Assembly: GCF_015355765.1 (NCBI RefSeq)
Contig: NZ_JACWNA010000013.1
Coordinates: 41,364-105,363 of the forward strand
Direction: 5' to 3'
Origin: Actinomyces haliotis
GTDB taxonomy: Bacteria > Actinomycetota > Actinomycetes > Actinomycetales > Actinomycetaceae
Length of the DNA: 64,000 bases
Position numbers and translations under genes: made by a program. This document shows, piece after piece, positions 40,351-49,030 of the stretch. Below the pieces are notes generated by a model. The model searched no databases and was not told the DNA's origin. It saw only the letters and a list, made by a program, of their open reading frames with translations. How positions within the stretch are numbered: position 1 is the first letter of the stretch; every line of letters starts with the position of its first letter.

Positions 40351-41673
40351 ATGACAACGAGCACGAGCACCGGGACGCGGCAACAGCCCCGGCCCGCGAC
40401 CGACGCGTCCTGCCGCGTTCCCACGACCGCGCGACCCCACGGAGAGCCCGACGCGGACGTGATCGTCGTCGGAGCCGGCGTCGCCGGGCTCGCTGCGGCC
40501 CGTGCCCTCTCCAACGAGGGGCGCCGGGTCCTCGTCCTGGAGGCCGCCGACCGGGTCGGAGGCAGGATCCAGACCGACGAGGTCGACGGCTTCCTCCTCG
40601 ACCGCGGGTTCCAGGTGCTCAACCCGGCCTACCGCAACCTGCGCCGCGCCGTGGACGTCGAGCGCCTCGGTCTGCGTCGCTTCCCACGGGACGTGCGCGT
40701 GCGCACCTCGGACGGCCTCGTCACCCTGAGCGACCCGAGCCGCAGGCCCTGGACCCTGCCCGCCACCCTCCGGTCCGGGCTCGTCACCCGCCGGGACCTG
40801 ACCGCGGTGCGCGTCCTGGCCCGAGCGGTCGGCGCGGACAGGACGCGTCGCGAGGGCCTCGACTCCGCCGGCTTCACGGGCCCGCTGCGACATCGGGTGG
40901 TCGAGCCCTTCCTCTCCGGGGTCGTGTGCGAGCGCGACGGTTCGACGTCACTGCGGCACACGCTCTGGCTGCTGGCCCTCTTCGCCGCCGGTACGCCCGG
41001 TCTTCCCAGCGGCGGCGCACGCACCTTGCCGCGCGTCATGGCCGAGGGGCTGGACGTGCGCCTCGGTGCGCGGGTGACGGACGTCGACCCACGGTGCGGG
41101 ACGGTGCGCGTCGCAGAGCGCGTCCTGCGGGCAGACGCGGTCGTCGTCGCCGCCGGGCTCGGGGAGACGGAGTCGCTCACGCGCACGCCGACCCCGACGA
41201 CGCACGGCACCCGAACCTTCTGGTTCGCCACCGCGCAGGCGCCCAGTGACACCTCGGCGATCCACGTCGACGGACGCGGTCTGTCCCCTGAGGACGGGCC
41301 GGTCGCCACGACCAGCGTCGTGAGCAACCTCGCGGCCGAGTACGCGCCCGATGGGAAGCACCTCGTGGGCGCACTCACCCTGACCGATGACTCCGACCCC
41401 GCCGAGGAGGACGTGCGCCGGCACCTGGGGGAGGTCTACGGCGCCGACTCCACCGGCTGGCAGCTCCTGGCGGTCCATGACGTGCCCGACACGCTTCCTG
41501 CCGTGGTTCCCGGGGAGGACCTGCGCCCGAGGGCCGTGCCGGACGGGAAGGTGGTCCGGTGCGGGGACCAGCTGGGAGCCGGCTCGACGGACGGAGCGAT
41601 CGGCTCGGGACTGCGGGCGGCGGAGGTCGTGCGCATCGCGCTTCGTGACGGCGCGTGGGGCTGTCCCGGCTGA
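40351..41673 (+). CDS. FAD-dependent amine oxidase-like oxidoreductase
   Basis: 440 residues. The dinucleotide fold is [18 protein letters not shown] followed by [31 protein letters not shown], which is the phytoene-desaturase/amine-oxidase layout, and the C-terminal FAD motif is [12 protein letters not shown]. Similar actinobacterial proteins are annotated as NAD(P)/FAD-dependent oxidoreductases; no substrate can be assigned. ATG 40351 is chosen because AGGAGG lies eight bases upstream; the frame is open further up but lies in the preceding gene. The stop overlaps the start of the next gene by one base (TGATG). Confidence 0.85.
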   Translation: MTTSTSTGTRQQPRPATDASCRVPTTARPHGEPDADVIVVGAGVAGLAAARALSNEGRRVLVLEAADRVGGRIQTDEVDGFLLDRGFQVLNPAYRNLRRAVDVERLGLRRFPRDVRVRTSDGLVTLSDPSRRPWTLPATLRSGLVTRRDLTAVRVLARAVGADRTRREGLDSAGFTGPLRHRVVEPFLSGVVCERDGSTSLRHTLWLLALFAAGTPGLPSGGARTLPRVMAEGLDVRLGARVTDVDPRCGTVRVAERVLRADAVVVAAGLGETESLTRTPTPTTHGTRTFWFATAQAPSDTSAIHVDGRGLSPEDGPVATTSVVSNLAAEYAPDGKHLVGALTLTDDSDPAEEDVRRHLGEVYGADSTGWQLLAVHDVPDTLPAVVPGEDLRPRAVPDGKVVRCGDQLGAGSTDGAIGSGLRAAEVVRIALRDGAWGCPG

Positions 41674-42305
41674 TGCGGGCGCTGAGGAGCCCGGCCGCGC
41701 GCCGAACCGTCTTCCTGACACCGGGCGCCGCCGAGCACCGGCTCAGCGACTGGGCGGGTGAGGTGCCGGCCCCGCACCGCACGAGGGCCTGCAGGGGCCG
41801 TGTGCTCGTCGTCGACGGCCTGACGGGCTCGGGAAAGTCCTGGCTCGCACGAGGCGTCCTTCGTCGCGCTCCCCGCGCGAGGCTGCTCGCCGTCGAGGAG
41901 CACGTGCCCGGGTGGTCGGGGCTCGCCGAGGGGGCCCGGCGCTGCGGTGGGGCGCTGGCGGCCCTTGACCGCGGTCACGGTGCGACGCTCGCGACATGGG
42001 ACTGGGAGACCGGTGCGCCGGGACGTCCCCTGGCGCTCCCACCTCTCGAGGGCGGATGCCTGGTCATGGAGGGCTGCGGCGCGCTCGCCGCCGCGGCGCG
42101 GCCGCTGCCGCACCTCGCGGTCCTGCGGGTCCTCGTCACCGCCCCTGCTTCCCTGCGGCTGGCGCGGATCGCGGCGCGGGACGTCTACGACTGGGACGTC
42201 GACGCGTGGCAGGAGCAGGAGCGCGAGGTGAACCGCGCGTGGCGACCCCCGGCCGGCCGGGGACGTCCCGGCTGGGGGCCGGACGTCGTGGTGCGGCAGG
42301 GCTGA
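41673..42305 (+). CDS. P-loop NTPase, uridine-kinase-like
   Basis: 210 residues. P-loop VLVVDGLTGSGKSWLARGVL at about residues 44-63, the acidic strand LVMEGCGAL, and LRLARIAARDVYDWDVDAWQEQE near the C-terminus, where nucleoside kinases of the uridine-kinase type have their lid. It probably phosphorylates a small molecule; the exact substrate is unknown. ATG 41673 overlaps the upstream stop, so translation is coupled; GTG 41655 is an alternative. Ends ten bases from the convergent FKBP-like gene. Confidence 0.7.
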   Translation: MRALRSPAARRTVFLTPGAAEHRLSDWAGEVPAPHRTRACRGRVLVVDGLTGSGKSWLARGVLRRAPRARLLAVEEHVPGWSGLAEGARRCGGALAALDRGHGATLATWDWETGAPGRPLALPPLEGGCLVMEGCGALAAAARPLPHLAVLRVLVTAPASLRLARIAARDVYDWDVDAWQEQEREVNRAWRPPAGRGRPGWGPDVVVRQG

Positions 42306-42315
42306 GGACGTCGGG

Positions 42316-43554
42316 TCAGGGACGCGCGGGGCTCGGCGACGCGGTGGGCGAGCCGCTCCTCGGCGTCGGGAACGCGGTGCCGCCGGTGGCGGCCCGGCGC
42401 GGCGTGACGACGACGACCGCGTCGGCGGTCGGTGCGCTCGTCACCTCGCCGCTCGGGGTGGCCGTCGCGGCCGGAAGCTGGTCGTCGTCGGCCACCCCGA
42501 GGACGTCGATGACGACGGTGACGGGCGCGTCGCCCCGCGCCTGGTCAGCCGTGAGCCGCAGGAGGACGCGCGAGCCCACGGGCACGTCGACGAGGGACCG
42601 CGCGATGCCGTCCAGCGTCGACCGCATGTCGATGACGCCCGGGACCACCGTGTCCCCGTAGGTCGACGAGCGCAGGTGCCCGTCCCAGCCGGCCGAGGCG
42701 TAGCGGGCGATGACGCGGTCCGCGGCCGTGACCTGGCGACCGGTGCCCTCGATGAGGGTGGCGGCCGTCGAGGAGCTCGGCGCCTTGGTGCCGGAGACGT
42801 CGATGCTCATGACACCGGCGCCGTCGACGGAGACCTTCGGGGCGCCCTTGGGGGCGTCGCGCTCGTCGCCCTGAGCGAGCGTGGGGAGCACGTCGACGAC
42901 GGTGATCTCGGTCGAGGCGGAGCCGTCGGTGGAGGCGGCGGGGGCGCGCAGGACCACGCGGGAGCCCTCTGCGGTGCCATCGAGGGCACGGGCGAGGGCG
43001 GAGCCAAGGTCCTTCTCCTCGAGGAGGCCGCGGTAGAGGCGGGTGCCGGACTCGGTGCCGGTCGTGTTCTCCCCGGTGAGGCCGGAGAAGGTCGCGACGG
43101 AGAGCAGGACGGCGTCGCCGGTGGTGACCTCTCGTCCGTCGCCCTGAGTGAGGACGTCGGAGTGGACGGTGGTCGCGGCCTCGAGCGGGCCGCGCAGCGT
43201 GAGCACGGGGACGGCGCCGACGCGTCCGGAGACGCTGAGCACGGATCCGACGGGACCGTCCGCCGAGACGGAGGTCGGCGTGGCGCTCGCCGCGCCCGTC
43301 GCGTCGCCCGACGCCGATCCCCCGAGCAGGCCCGCGATCCCGACGGGCACGAGGACGATCGCGACGGCGGCCAGGGCCGCGAGCCCGATCGCGATCGGGC
43401 CGCGAGGACGGGGGCGCCCGAGGGCGCGGCCGATCGCGCGCTGGGCGCCGGTGACCGGGGCGGGCTCGGCGGGCCTGCCGGGCGCGGGCTGCGAGGCAGG
43501 ATCCGTGCGGGGCGCGTCATCGTGCTCCGTGGGAGGGGTGTCGGGAGTGCTCAT
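42316..43554 (-). CDS. FKBP-type peptidyl-prolyl isomerase-like membrane protein
   Basis: 412 residues: a polar Pro-rich cytoplasmic segment (1-50), one membrane helix (about 54-78, IGLAALAAVAIVLVPVGIAGLLG), then extracellular repeats. Two FKBP-like halves can be seen. One is around GREVTTGDAVLLSVATFSGLTG...GSRVVLRAP, and the second around GRQVTAADRVIARYASAGWDG...VPVGSRVLLRLTA. The typical FKBP aromatic pocket residues are largely absent, so isomerase activity is uncertain. Actinobacteria usually carry an FKBP gene just after pafA, which is its position here. A GATACT -10-like box lies ten bases before the ATG. Confidence 0.7.
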   Translation of the reverse strand: MSTPDTPPTEHDDAPRTDPASQPAPGRPAEPAPVTGAQRAIGRALGRPRPRGPIAIGLAALAAVAIVLVPVGIAGLLGGSASGDATGAASATPTSVSADGPVGSVLSVSGRVGAVPVLTLRGPLEAATTVHSDVLTQGDGREVTTGDAVLLSVATFSGLTGENTTGTESGTRLYRGLLEEKDLGSALARALDGTAEGSRVVLRAPAASTDGSASTEITVVDVLPTLAQGDERDAPKGAPKVSVDGAGVMSIDVSGTKAPSSSTAATLIEGTGRQVTAADRVIARYASAGWDGHLRSSTYGDTVVPGVIDMRSTLDGIARSLVDVPVGSRVLLRLTADQARGDAPVTVVIDVLGVADDDQLPAATATPSGEVTSAPTADAVVVVTPRRAATGGTAFPTPRSGSPTASPSPARP

Positions 43555-43635
43555 CGGTGGGTGGAGTATCGCAGAGCGCCATGCTCCCGCGGGGGCCTCC
43601 CGCGTGAGCCTGTGGACGGGGTGCTGCTCGTTCCC

Positions 43636-45096
43636 TCAGACGCCGGAAGGCAGCTCCAAGGCGAAGCCCTCGAGCGGCTCCTCCATGTGGGCGAGGAGCT
43701 CGTCGACCCGCTCGTCCTGGGTGGCGAAGGGGTTGCGCAGGGCGACGGCGGGGGTGCGGCCGTCGTCGAGCTTGAGATTGACCCAGTCGGCGGTGAGGTC
43801 CCGGCGAAGGTCCTCGGCGCGGCCGATGACGGTGCCGCGCAGGTGCGCGCGGGTCGTGGCCGGCGGGGTCGTGACCGCGGCGCGGGCGGCGTCGTCGTCG
43901 ACGTAGCGGCGCAGGAGGCCGGCCTTCTCGAGCTTGAGGCGCAGTCCGTCGGTGGGGCTGACGTCGTGGTAGGCGAGGGTGAGGCGGGAGATGCGCGGGT
44001 CGTCGAGGCCCGCGCCGGCGCGCTCGGCGTAGCGGGTGAGCAGCTGGTGCTTGGCGGCCCAGTCCAGCTCGGTGGCGACGTCCTGCGGACGGCCGGCCCG
44101 GACGGCGTCGAGGCCCCGCTCCCACAGGTCGAGGGCCTGGCGCTGGAGGCCGGTGAGGTCCATGCCGGCGGTGTGGGCGCGGACGCGGGAGAGGTGCTCG
44201 GTCTGGAGGTCGAGCGGGGTGATGGTGCGCCCGTCGGCGAGCTCGAGCGGGACGGTGCCCGTGAGGTCGTGACAGGTGTCCCGGATCGCCGTCATAGGGT
44301 TCGCGAGCCGGAGGTCCGCCAGGGAGCCACCCTCCTCGAGGTAGTCGAGGAGGAGGTCCATGACGCCGACCTTGAGGAGCGTAGAGCCCTGGGCGACGTT
44401 GGAGTCGCCGACGATGACGTGCATGCGGCGGTAGAGCTCGGCGTCGGCGTGGGGCTCGTCGCGGGTGTTGATGAGCGGGCGCGAGCGGGTCGTCGCCGAG
44501 GAGACGGCGTCCTCCATCTGGTCGGCGCGCTGGGAGAAGACGAAGCGTGCCGGGCTGCCGGCCGGGGAGCCTGGTGCGGGCGGCAGGACGTGGCCGGCGC
44601 CGACGAGCAGCTGCCGGGTGACGAGGTGCGGGACGAGCGTGCGCGCGTCGTTCCAGAAGTCCCCGCGGCGGCGGACGAGGTAGTTCTCGTGGCAGCCGAA
44701 GCCGGTTCCCTCGGCGTCGAGGTTGTTCTTGAGAAGGTGGATGCGGCCCGGAACCTCCTTGGCCGCGAGGCGCTCGTTGGCGGTGGCGGCGAGGTCGGCC
44801 ATGGTGAGCTCGCCGGCCCGGTCCTGGGCCAGGAGGTCCTCGAGGCGGTCGCACTCGGCCGTGGCGAACTCGGGGTGGGAGCCGACGTCGAGGTAGAGGC
44901 GGGCGCCGCCGCGGGTGAACACGTTGGAGGAGCGACCGCGCTCGACGACGGGCGCGAAGAGCTCCCGGGCGGCGTGGTCGGCGTCGAGCGGCGGCTGGCC
45001 GCCGGTCGTGGAGGCGCAGGTGAGGCCGTACTCGGTCTCGACGCCGATGATGCGGCGAGCTGGTGTCGACGCGGCACTCCCCGGCGGCTGCGTCAC
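43636..45096 (-). CDS. pafA: Pup-protein ligase
   Basis: 486-residue glutamine-synthetase-fold ligase that joins the C-terminal Glu of Pup to substrate lysines using ATP. Motifs: IIGVETEYGLT (start of the ATP site), GARLYLDVGSHPEFAT, LLKNNLDAEGTGFGCHENYLVRR, and TRSRPLINTRDEPHAD. GTG 45096 is chosen: it is one base past the pup stop, and the longer ATG frame simply reads through pup. The gene follows pup directly, with no prcB or prcA between them. Confidence 0.95.
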   Translation of the reverse strand: MTQPPGSAASTPARRIIGVETEYGLTCASTTGGQPPLDADHAARELFAPVVERGRSSNVFTRGGARLYLDVGSHPEFATAECDRLEDLLAQDRAGELTMADLAATANERLAAKEVPGRIHLLKNNLDAEGTGFGCHENYLVRRRGDFWNDARTLVPHLVTRQLLVGAGHVLPPAPGSPAGSPARFVFSQRADQMEDAVSSATTRSRPLINTRDEPHADAELYRRMHVIVGDSNVAQGSTLLKVGVMDLLLDYLEEGGSLADLRLANPMTAIRDTCHDLTGTVPLELADGRTITPLDLQTEHLSRVRAHTAGMDLTGLQRQALDLWERGLDAVRAGRPQDVATELDWAAKHQLLTRYAERAGAGLDDPRISRLTLAYHDVSPTDGLRLKLEKAGLLRRYVDDDAARAAVTTPPATTRAHLRGTVIGRAEDLRRDLTADWVNLKLDDGRTPAVALRNPFATQDERVDELLAHMEEPLEGFALELPSGV

Positions 45097-45097
45097 C

Positions 45098-45286
45098 TCA
45101 CTCGCCGCCCTTCTGGACGAAGCCCTGGACGAAGGCGGCGGCGTTCGTCTCGAGGACGGAGTCGATCTCGTCGAGGATGTCGTCGACGCCGGAGACCTGG
45201 GTCTGGCCCGTCGTCGAGGCTGCGGTGCCAGCGTCCTCACTGTCGTCGGGGCCGCCGGTGGGCTGGATCTGGGAGTTCACGCTCAT
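45098..45286 (-). CDS. pup: Prokaryotic ubiquitin-like protein Pup
   Basis: 62-residue intrinsically disordered protein modifier. The C-terminal half has the conserved pattern VDDILDEIDSVLETNAAAFV followed by FVQKGGE. It ends in Gly-Gly-Glu, not Gly-Gly-Gln, so no deamidation by Dop is needed before PafA can conjugate it. The N-terminal half is Ser/Thr/Gln-rich. Four bases separate it from dop. Confidence 0.96.
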   Translation of the reverse strand: MSVNSQIQPTGGPDDSEDAGTAASTTGQTQVSGVDDILDEIDSVLETNAAAFVQGFVQKGGE

Positions 45287-45290
45287 GTGC

Positions 45291-47192
45291 TCAGTGTCCC
45301 TCAGGTGCGGTGGTGGTCGTGGCCGCGTCCCGGATCGCGGTGAGGAGCCGGTCGGCGCCGTCGTCGTCGAGGACGACGTCCTCGGGCAGCGCGAGGCGCA
45401 GGAGGCCGGCCCGGGTGGGAACGTCGAGGACGAGGCTCGTCCAGGAGGCTCCGACGACCTGCCGGACGGTGGCGACGGCCTCGCCGCGCAGGCGGGCGCG
45501 GGTGCCGTGCGGTGCGGCGTCGGCAGCGGTCTCGATGGCGTCGTCGGTGGTGAGGCGGCGGGTGCGGCCGGCGGCGATGACCTTCTCGGCCAGGCCCTTG
45601 CCGGGGCGCAGGTCCGCCCACTGGATGTCGAGGGCCGCGAGGCGAGGGTCGTCCCAGGCGAGTCCGCCGCGGGCGCGCAGCCCCTCGCACAGCTGCATCT
45701 TGGCGAGCCACTCGACGTCGCGTGCGGCGGTGCTCGTGGCCTGAGCCAGGGCGGCGGCGTCGCCGGAGGCGGCCGCGGCGGCGTAGGCCTCGAGCTCGGT
45801 GAGGACCTCGTCCCACAGGGCCAGGGCCTCGGCCGTCTCCGTGCCCGCGTGCTCGGCGTCCGTGCCGCCGAGGTCGGCGGTGACGGCGTCGGCGATGGCC
45901 ACGAGGTGGGCGCGCTGGATCGCGAGGGCAGTCATCGGCCCGGAGGCGGTGCTGAGCTCGTAGGAGAGCGTGACGTCGTGGGACATGGCCCACAGCTCCT
46001 CGACGGGGTCCGCGGTGATCCGCATGCCGACGAGGTCGTCGAGGCCCTCGCCGCGGTCGTGGGCCCGCTCGAGGTACCACAGGAGCAGGTCGGTCGTGGC
46101 GACCTTGAGGTAGATGGGGACCTCGAAGCGGTTGGCGTCGCCGTTGATGACGTGGAGGCGGCGGAAGCGGGTCGCGTCCGCGTGGGGCTCGTCGCGGGTG
46201 TTGACGATGGGCCGGTTGAAGGTGGTCTGCAGGCCGATGTCGTTCTCGACGTAGTCGGAGCGCTGGGCGACCTGGAAGCCGGCGTGCTCGCTGCGCTGCC
46301 CGATGCCGACGCGCCCGGCGCCCACGAGGACGGGGCGGGTCACGAGGAAGGGGATGAGGGCGGCGGAGAGGACGTTGACGTCGAGGTCGCGGCGCACGAG
46401 GAAGTTCTCGTGCGAGCCGTAGGCGGCGCCCTTGCCGTCGACGTTGTTCTTGTAGAGGACGACGTCGTCGGCGACGGTGCCGCCCTCGCCGGCGGCGAGC
46501 GCCACCATGGCGCGCCGGGCGACGACCTCGCCGGCGCGGTCCCAGGTGACGGCGTCGCGCGGGGTGAGGACCTCGGGGCTGGAGTACTCGGGGTGCGCGT
46601 GGTCGACGTAGAGGCGGGCACCGTTGGGCAGGACTGCGGTCGTGGCACGCGGGAGGGCGGCCTCGGCGGCGCTCGGGCGGGGGCGGGTGCCCCAGGGGGC
46701 GGGCGGGAGCTCAACGTCGTTGGCGGGTGCGGGCGTGGAGGGCGACGTGGCCGGCGTGGAGGCCGGGCTGCCGGCGGCGGTGTCCGTCGGGAGGTCGAGG
46801 GAGGGCGCCGGAACCGGGCCGGGCGCGTCGCCGGAGGGCGCCGGGCGGGCGGGGTCATCCGTGAGCTGGCTCGGGTGGGCGGCCGCCCGGTCGAGGTGCC
46901 CGCCGCGCAGGTCGGCCAGCGGGTCCTCCCCCTCATAGTCCCAGCGCACGGCGGGCGCGGGCGCGCCCTCGGCGCCCAGGAGGCCCTTGCGGGAGACGCC
47001 GCCGTAGGCCTGGACGATGCGGCTGGCCATGGCCACCGGGTTGGCGTAGGGGTTGCCGGGCTGGAGGACGCCGAGCTCGGTCTCCAGGCCGACCGGCCGG
47101 GTGACGGGGCCGAGGGCGGCGCGAGCGGGCCGGCGCTCCCCCGCTGTCCCGGCCTGCGCCGCCGTCGAACCTGCTGCGGGCTGCTGGCTCAT
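45291..47192 (-). CDS. dop: Depupylase Dop, with a Pro/Ala-rich insertion
   Basis: 633-residue PafA paralogue that removes Pup from conjugates (and deamidates Pup where it ends in Gln). Motifs: VGLETELGVLQPGNPYANP (about 34-52), NGARLYVDHAHPEYSSPEVLT (about 190-210), YKNNVDGKGAAYGSHENFLVRR, and NTRDEPHADATRFRRLH. It is about 130 residues longer than usual. About 30 of these precede the GxETExG motif, and an insertion of about 65 (about 118-183) of low-complexity Pro/Ala/Ser/Thr lies between PSQLTDD and LPNGARLY. Starts four bases inside the ARC gene (ATGA). Confidence 0.93.
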   Translation of the reverse strand: MSQQPAAGSTAAQAGTAGERRPARAALGPVTRPVGLETELGVLQPGNPYANPVAMASRIVQAYGGVSRKGLLGAEGAPAPAVRWDYEGEDPLADLRGGHLDRAAAHPSQLTDDPARPAPSGDAPGPVPAPSLDLPTDTAAGSPASTPATSPSTPAPANDVELPPAPWGTRPRPSAAEAALPRATTAVLPNGARLYVDHAHPEYSSPEVLTPRDAVTWDRAGEVVARRAMVALAAGEGGTVADDVVLYKNNVDGKGAAYGSHENFLVRRDLDVNVLSAALIPFLVTRPVLVGAGRVGIGQRSEHAGFQVAQRSDYVENDIGLQTTFNRPIVNTRDEPHADATRFRRLHVINGDANRFEVPIYLKVATTDLLLWYLERAHDRGEGLDDLVGMRITADPVEELWAMSHDVTLSYELSTASGPMTALAIQRAHLVAIADAVTADLGGTDAEHAGTETAEALALWDEVLTELEAYAAAAASGDAAALAQATSTAARDVEWLAKMQLCEGLRARGGLAWDDPRLAALDIQWADLRPGKGLAEKVIAAGRTRRLTTDDAIETAADAAPHGTRARLRGEAVATVRQVVGASWTSLVLDVPTRAGLLRLALPEDVVLDDDGADRLLTAIRDAATTTTAPEGH

Positions 47193-49030
47193 GCGCGCTC
47201 CTCCTGGGTCTCGGTCCTGGCCTCGGCGGTGAGTCGGCGGACGGAGCGGATCGCCTCGCCACGGTGCCCGACGACGCGCGACCAGCCCTCGGGGTTGGCC
47301 GCGCCGGTGATCTCCTCGTTCTGACGGGCCTCGACGTCGACGGCAGCCAGGAGCCGCGGCGTCGACAGACCACCTGGCCCCCCGGCGAGCTCGTCCTTGA
47401 TCGCGGCCGTCTTCGCGCGGGCGACGACCGCGGCGAGCATGGCGCCGGAGACGAGGTCGGCCAGGTAGAGCGTCTCCTGCACCGCGGTCACGTAGGTGAC
47501 CTCGAGGACGGCGCGCTGCGGGCTGCGCGCGTAGAGCGACTCGACGACGGCGCCGCGCATGTCCTCGGCCGTGGCCTCGCGGTCGTCGTCGTGGGCTGCG
47601 AGCTCGGCGGGGTCGAGAGGCAGGTCGGCCGTGAGGTGCTTGGCGAGTACCTCGAGGGCGCCGGCCGCGTCGGGACGGTCGATGCGGATCTTCACGTCAA
47701 GTCTGCCCGGGCGCAGGATCGCCGGGTCGATCATGTCCTCGCGGTTGGAGGCGCCGATGATGACGACGTTGCGCAGGGACTCGACGCCGTCGATCTCGGC
47801 GAGGACCTGCGGGACGATCATCGTCTCGACGTCGGAGGAGACGCCGGTGCCGCGGGTGCGGAAGAGGGCCTCCATCTCGTCGAAGAAGATGACGACGGGA
47901 CGGTCCTCGGCGGCGACCTTGCGGGCCTGCTCGAAGATCGCGCGGATCTGCCGCTCGGTCTCGCCGACGAACTTGGACAGGAGCTCGGGGCCCTTGATGT
48001 TGAGGAAGGCGGCGGACCGGGGCTGGACGGCGCCGTCGTCGGCCGTGGCCGAGGCCGCGGAGGCCGCCAGCGAGCTGGCGACGGCCTTGGCGATGAGGGT
48101 CTTGCCGCAACCGGGAGGCCCGTAGAGGAGCATGCCCTTGGGGGCCCGGAGGCCGTAGCAGCGGTACAGCTCGGGGTGGGTGAAGGGCAGCTCAAGGGCG
48201 TCGCGGATCTCGTCGATCTGCGGGCCGAGGCCGCCGACGTCCTCCCATGACACGTCCGGCGTCTCGGTGACGACGAGCTGCTCGACGCTCGTGCGCTCGA
48301 CGACGGCGGTGGCGACGTTGGCGCGCAGGTCCGCGGTGAGCGTGTCTCCGGGCTGGAGCGCGTCCACGTCGATGATGCCCGCGAGGGTGACGACGCGGGT
48401 GGCGCCGCCGCCGGTGGTGACGAGGGCGCGGACCGGCTCACGGTCACGAGAGCCCGGGGCGTCGGAAGCGCCGGGGAGGATCTCGTCGAGGGTGACGGCC
48501 TCACCGGTGTCCGCGGGCGGGAGGGCGTCGACGACGAGCAGCTGGTCGTTGACGGCCACGAGCTGGCCGACGGCGAGCGCGTCCAGGTCGACCGCCGGGT
48601 GCACGCCGAGGCGCATGGGGCGGCCGCCGAGGAGGACGTCGGCCTCCCGCGGGCGCGCCGTGGCGGGTGCGCCCACGTGCGGGTAGGCGTGGGAGGCGGC
48701 GTGCTCGTGGGCCCCGTGCGCGCGCTCGCGGGCGGCGGCGTCGTTAGGGCCGCCCAGGCGGATCGCTCCGGCGTGGACGGCGCGCCCGGTCTCAGGATCT
48801 GTGTCCGGGCGGGACGGTGCGCCCGGGATCCCGGTGAGCACGCCGAAGGACACGGGCGGGAGGGTGACGGCATCCAGCTGCTCGCCGAGCTCGGCGATGC
48901 GCTCACGCGCGACGGTGAGGGCCTTGACGAGGCGCTCGTTCTTCGAGGCGAGGCTCATGGCCTCCGCACGGGCCTCGCGCAGCTGGTGGTCCGCGAAGCT
49001 GCGGGCGGGTACTCCGAGCGGCTCAGGCAT
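47189..49030 (-). CDS. arc: Proteasome-associated AAA ATPase ARC/Mpa, without proteasome-docking tail
   Basis: 613-residue hexameric unfoldase that recognises pupylated proteins. An N-terminal coiled coil (about 15-57) binds Pup; two OB-like domains follow (about 130-250). The AAA module has Walker A GPPGCGKT (304-311), Walker B VVIFFDEMEALF (Asp384-Glu385) and the arginine-finger region IDPAILRPGRLDVKI. An extra Gly/Ala/His-rich stretch (about 66-130) separates the coiled coil from the OB domains. The C-terminus ends TETQEERA, without the Gln-Tyr-Leu-type tail that docks Mpa onto the 20S proteasome. ATG 49030 gives the family N-terminus and overlaps the trmI stop by eight bases. Confidence 0.93.
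   Translation of the reverse strand: MPEPLGVPARSFADHQLREARAEAMSLASKNERLVKALTVARERIAELGEQLDAVTLPPVSFGVLTGIPGAPSRPDTDPETGRAVHAGAIRLGGPNDAAARERAHGAHEHAASHAYPHVGAPATARPREADVLLGGRPMRLGVHPAVDLDALAVGQLVAVNDQLLVVDALPPADTGEAVTLDEILPGASDAPGSRDREPVRALVTTGGGATRVVTLAGIIDVDALQPGDTLTADLRANVATAVVERTSVEQLVVTETPDVSWEDVGGLGPQIDEIRDALELPFTHPELYRCYGLRAPKGMLLYGPPGCGKTLIAKAVASSLAASAASATADDGAVQPRSAAFLNIKGPELLSKFVGETERQIRAIFEQARKVAAEDRPVVIFFDEMEALFRTRGTGVSSDVETMIVPQVLAEIDGVESLRNVVIIGASNREDMIDPAILRPGRLDVKIRIDRPDAAGALEVLAKHLTADLPLDPAELAAHDDDREATAEDMRGAVVESLYARSPQRAVLEVTYVTAVQETLYLADLVSGAMLAAVVARAKTAAIKDELAGGPGGLSTPRLLAAVDVEARQNEEITGAANPEGWSRVVGHRGEAIRSVRRLTAEARTETQEERA

Noticed and set aside
45097..45240. N-terminal extension of PafA through pup
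   Set aside because: It is the alternate-frame reading of pup; GTG 45096 directly after the pup stop is the credible start.
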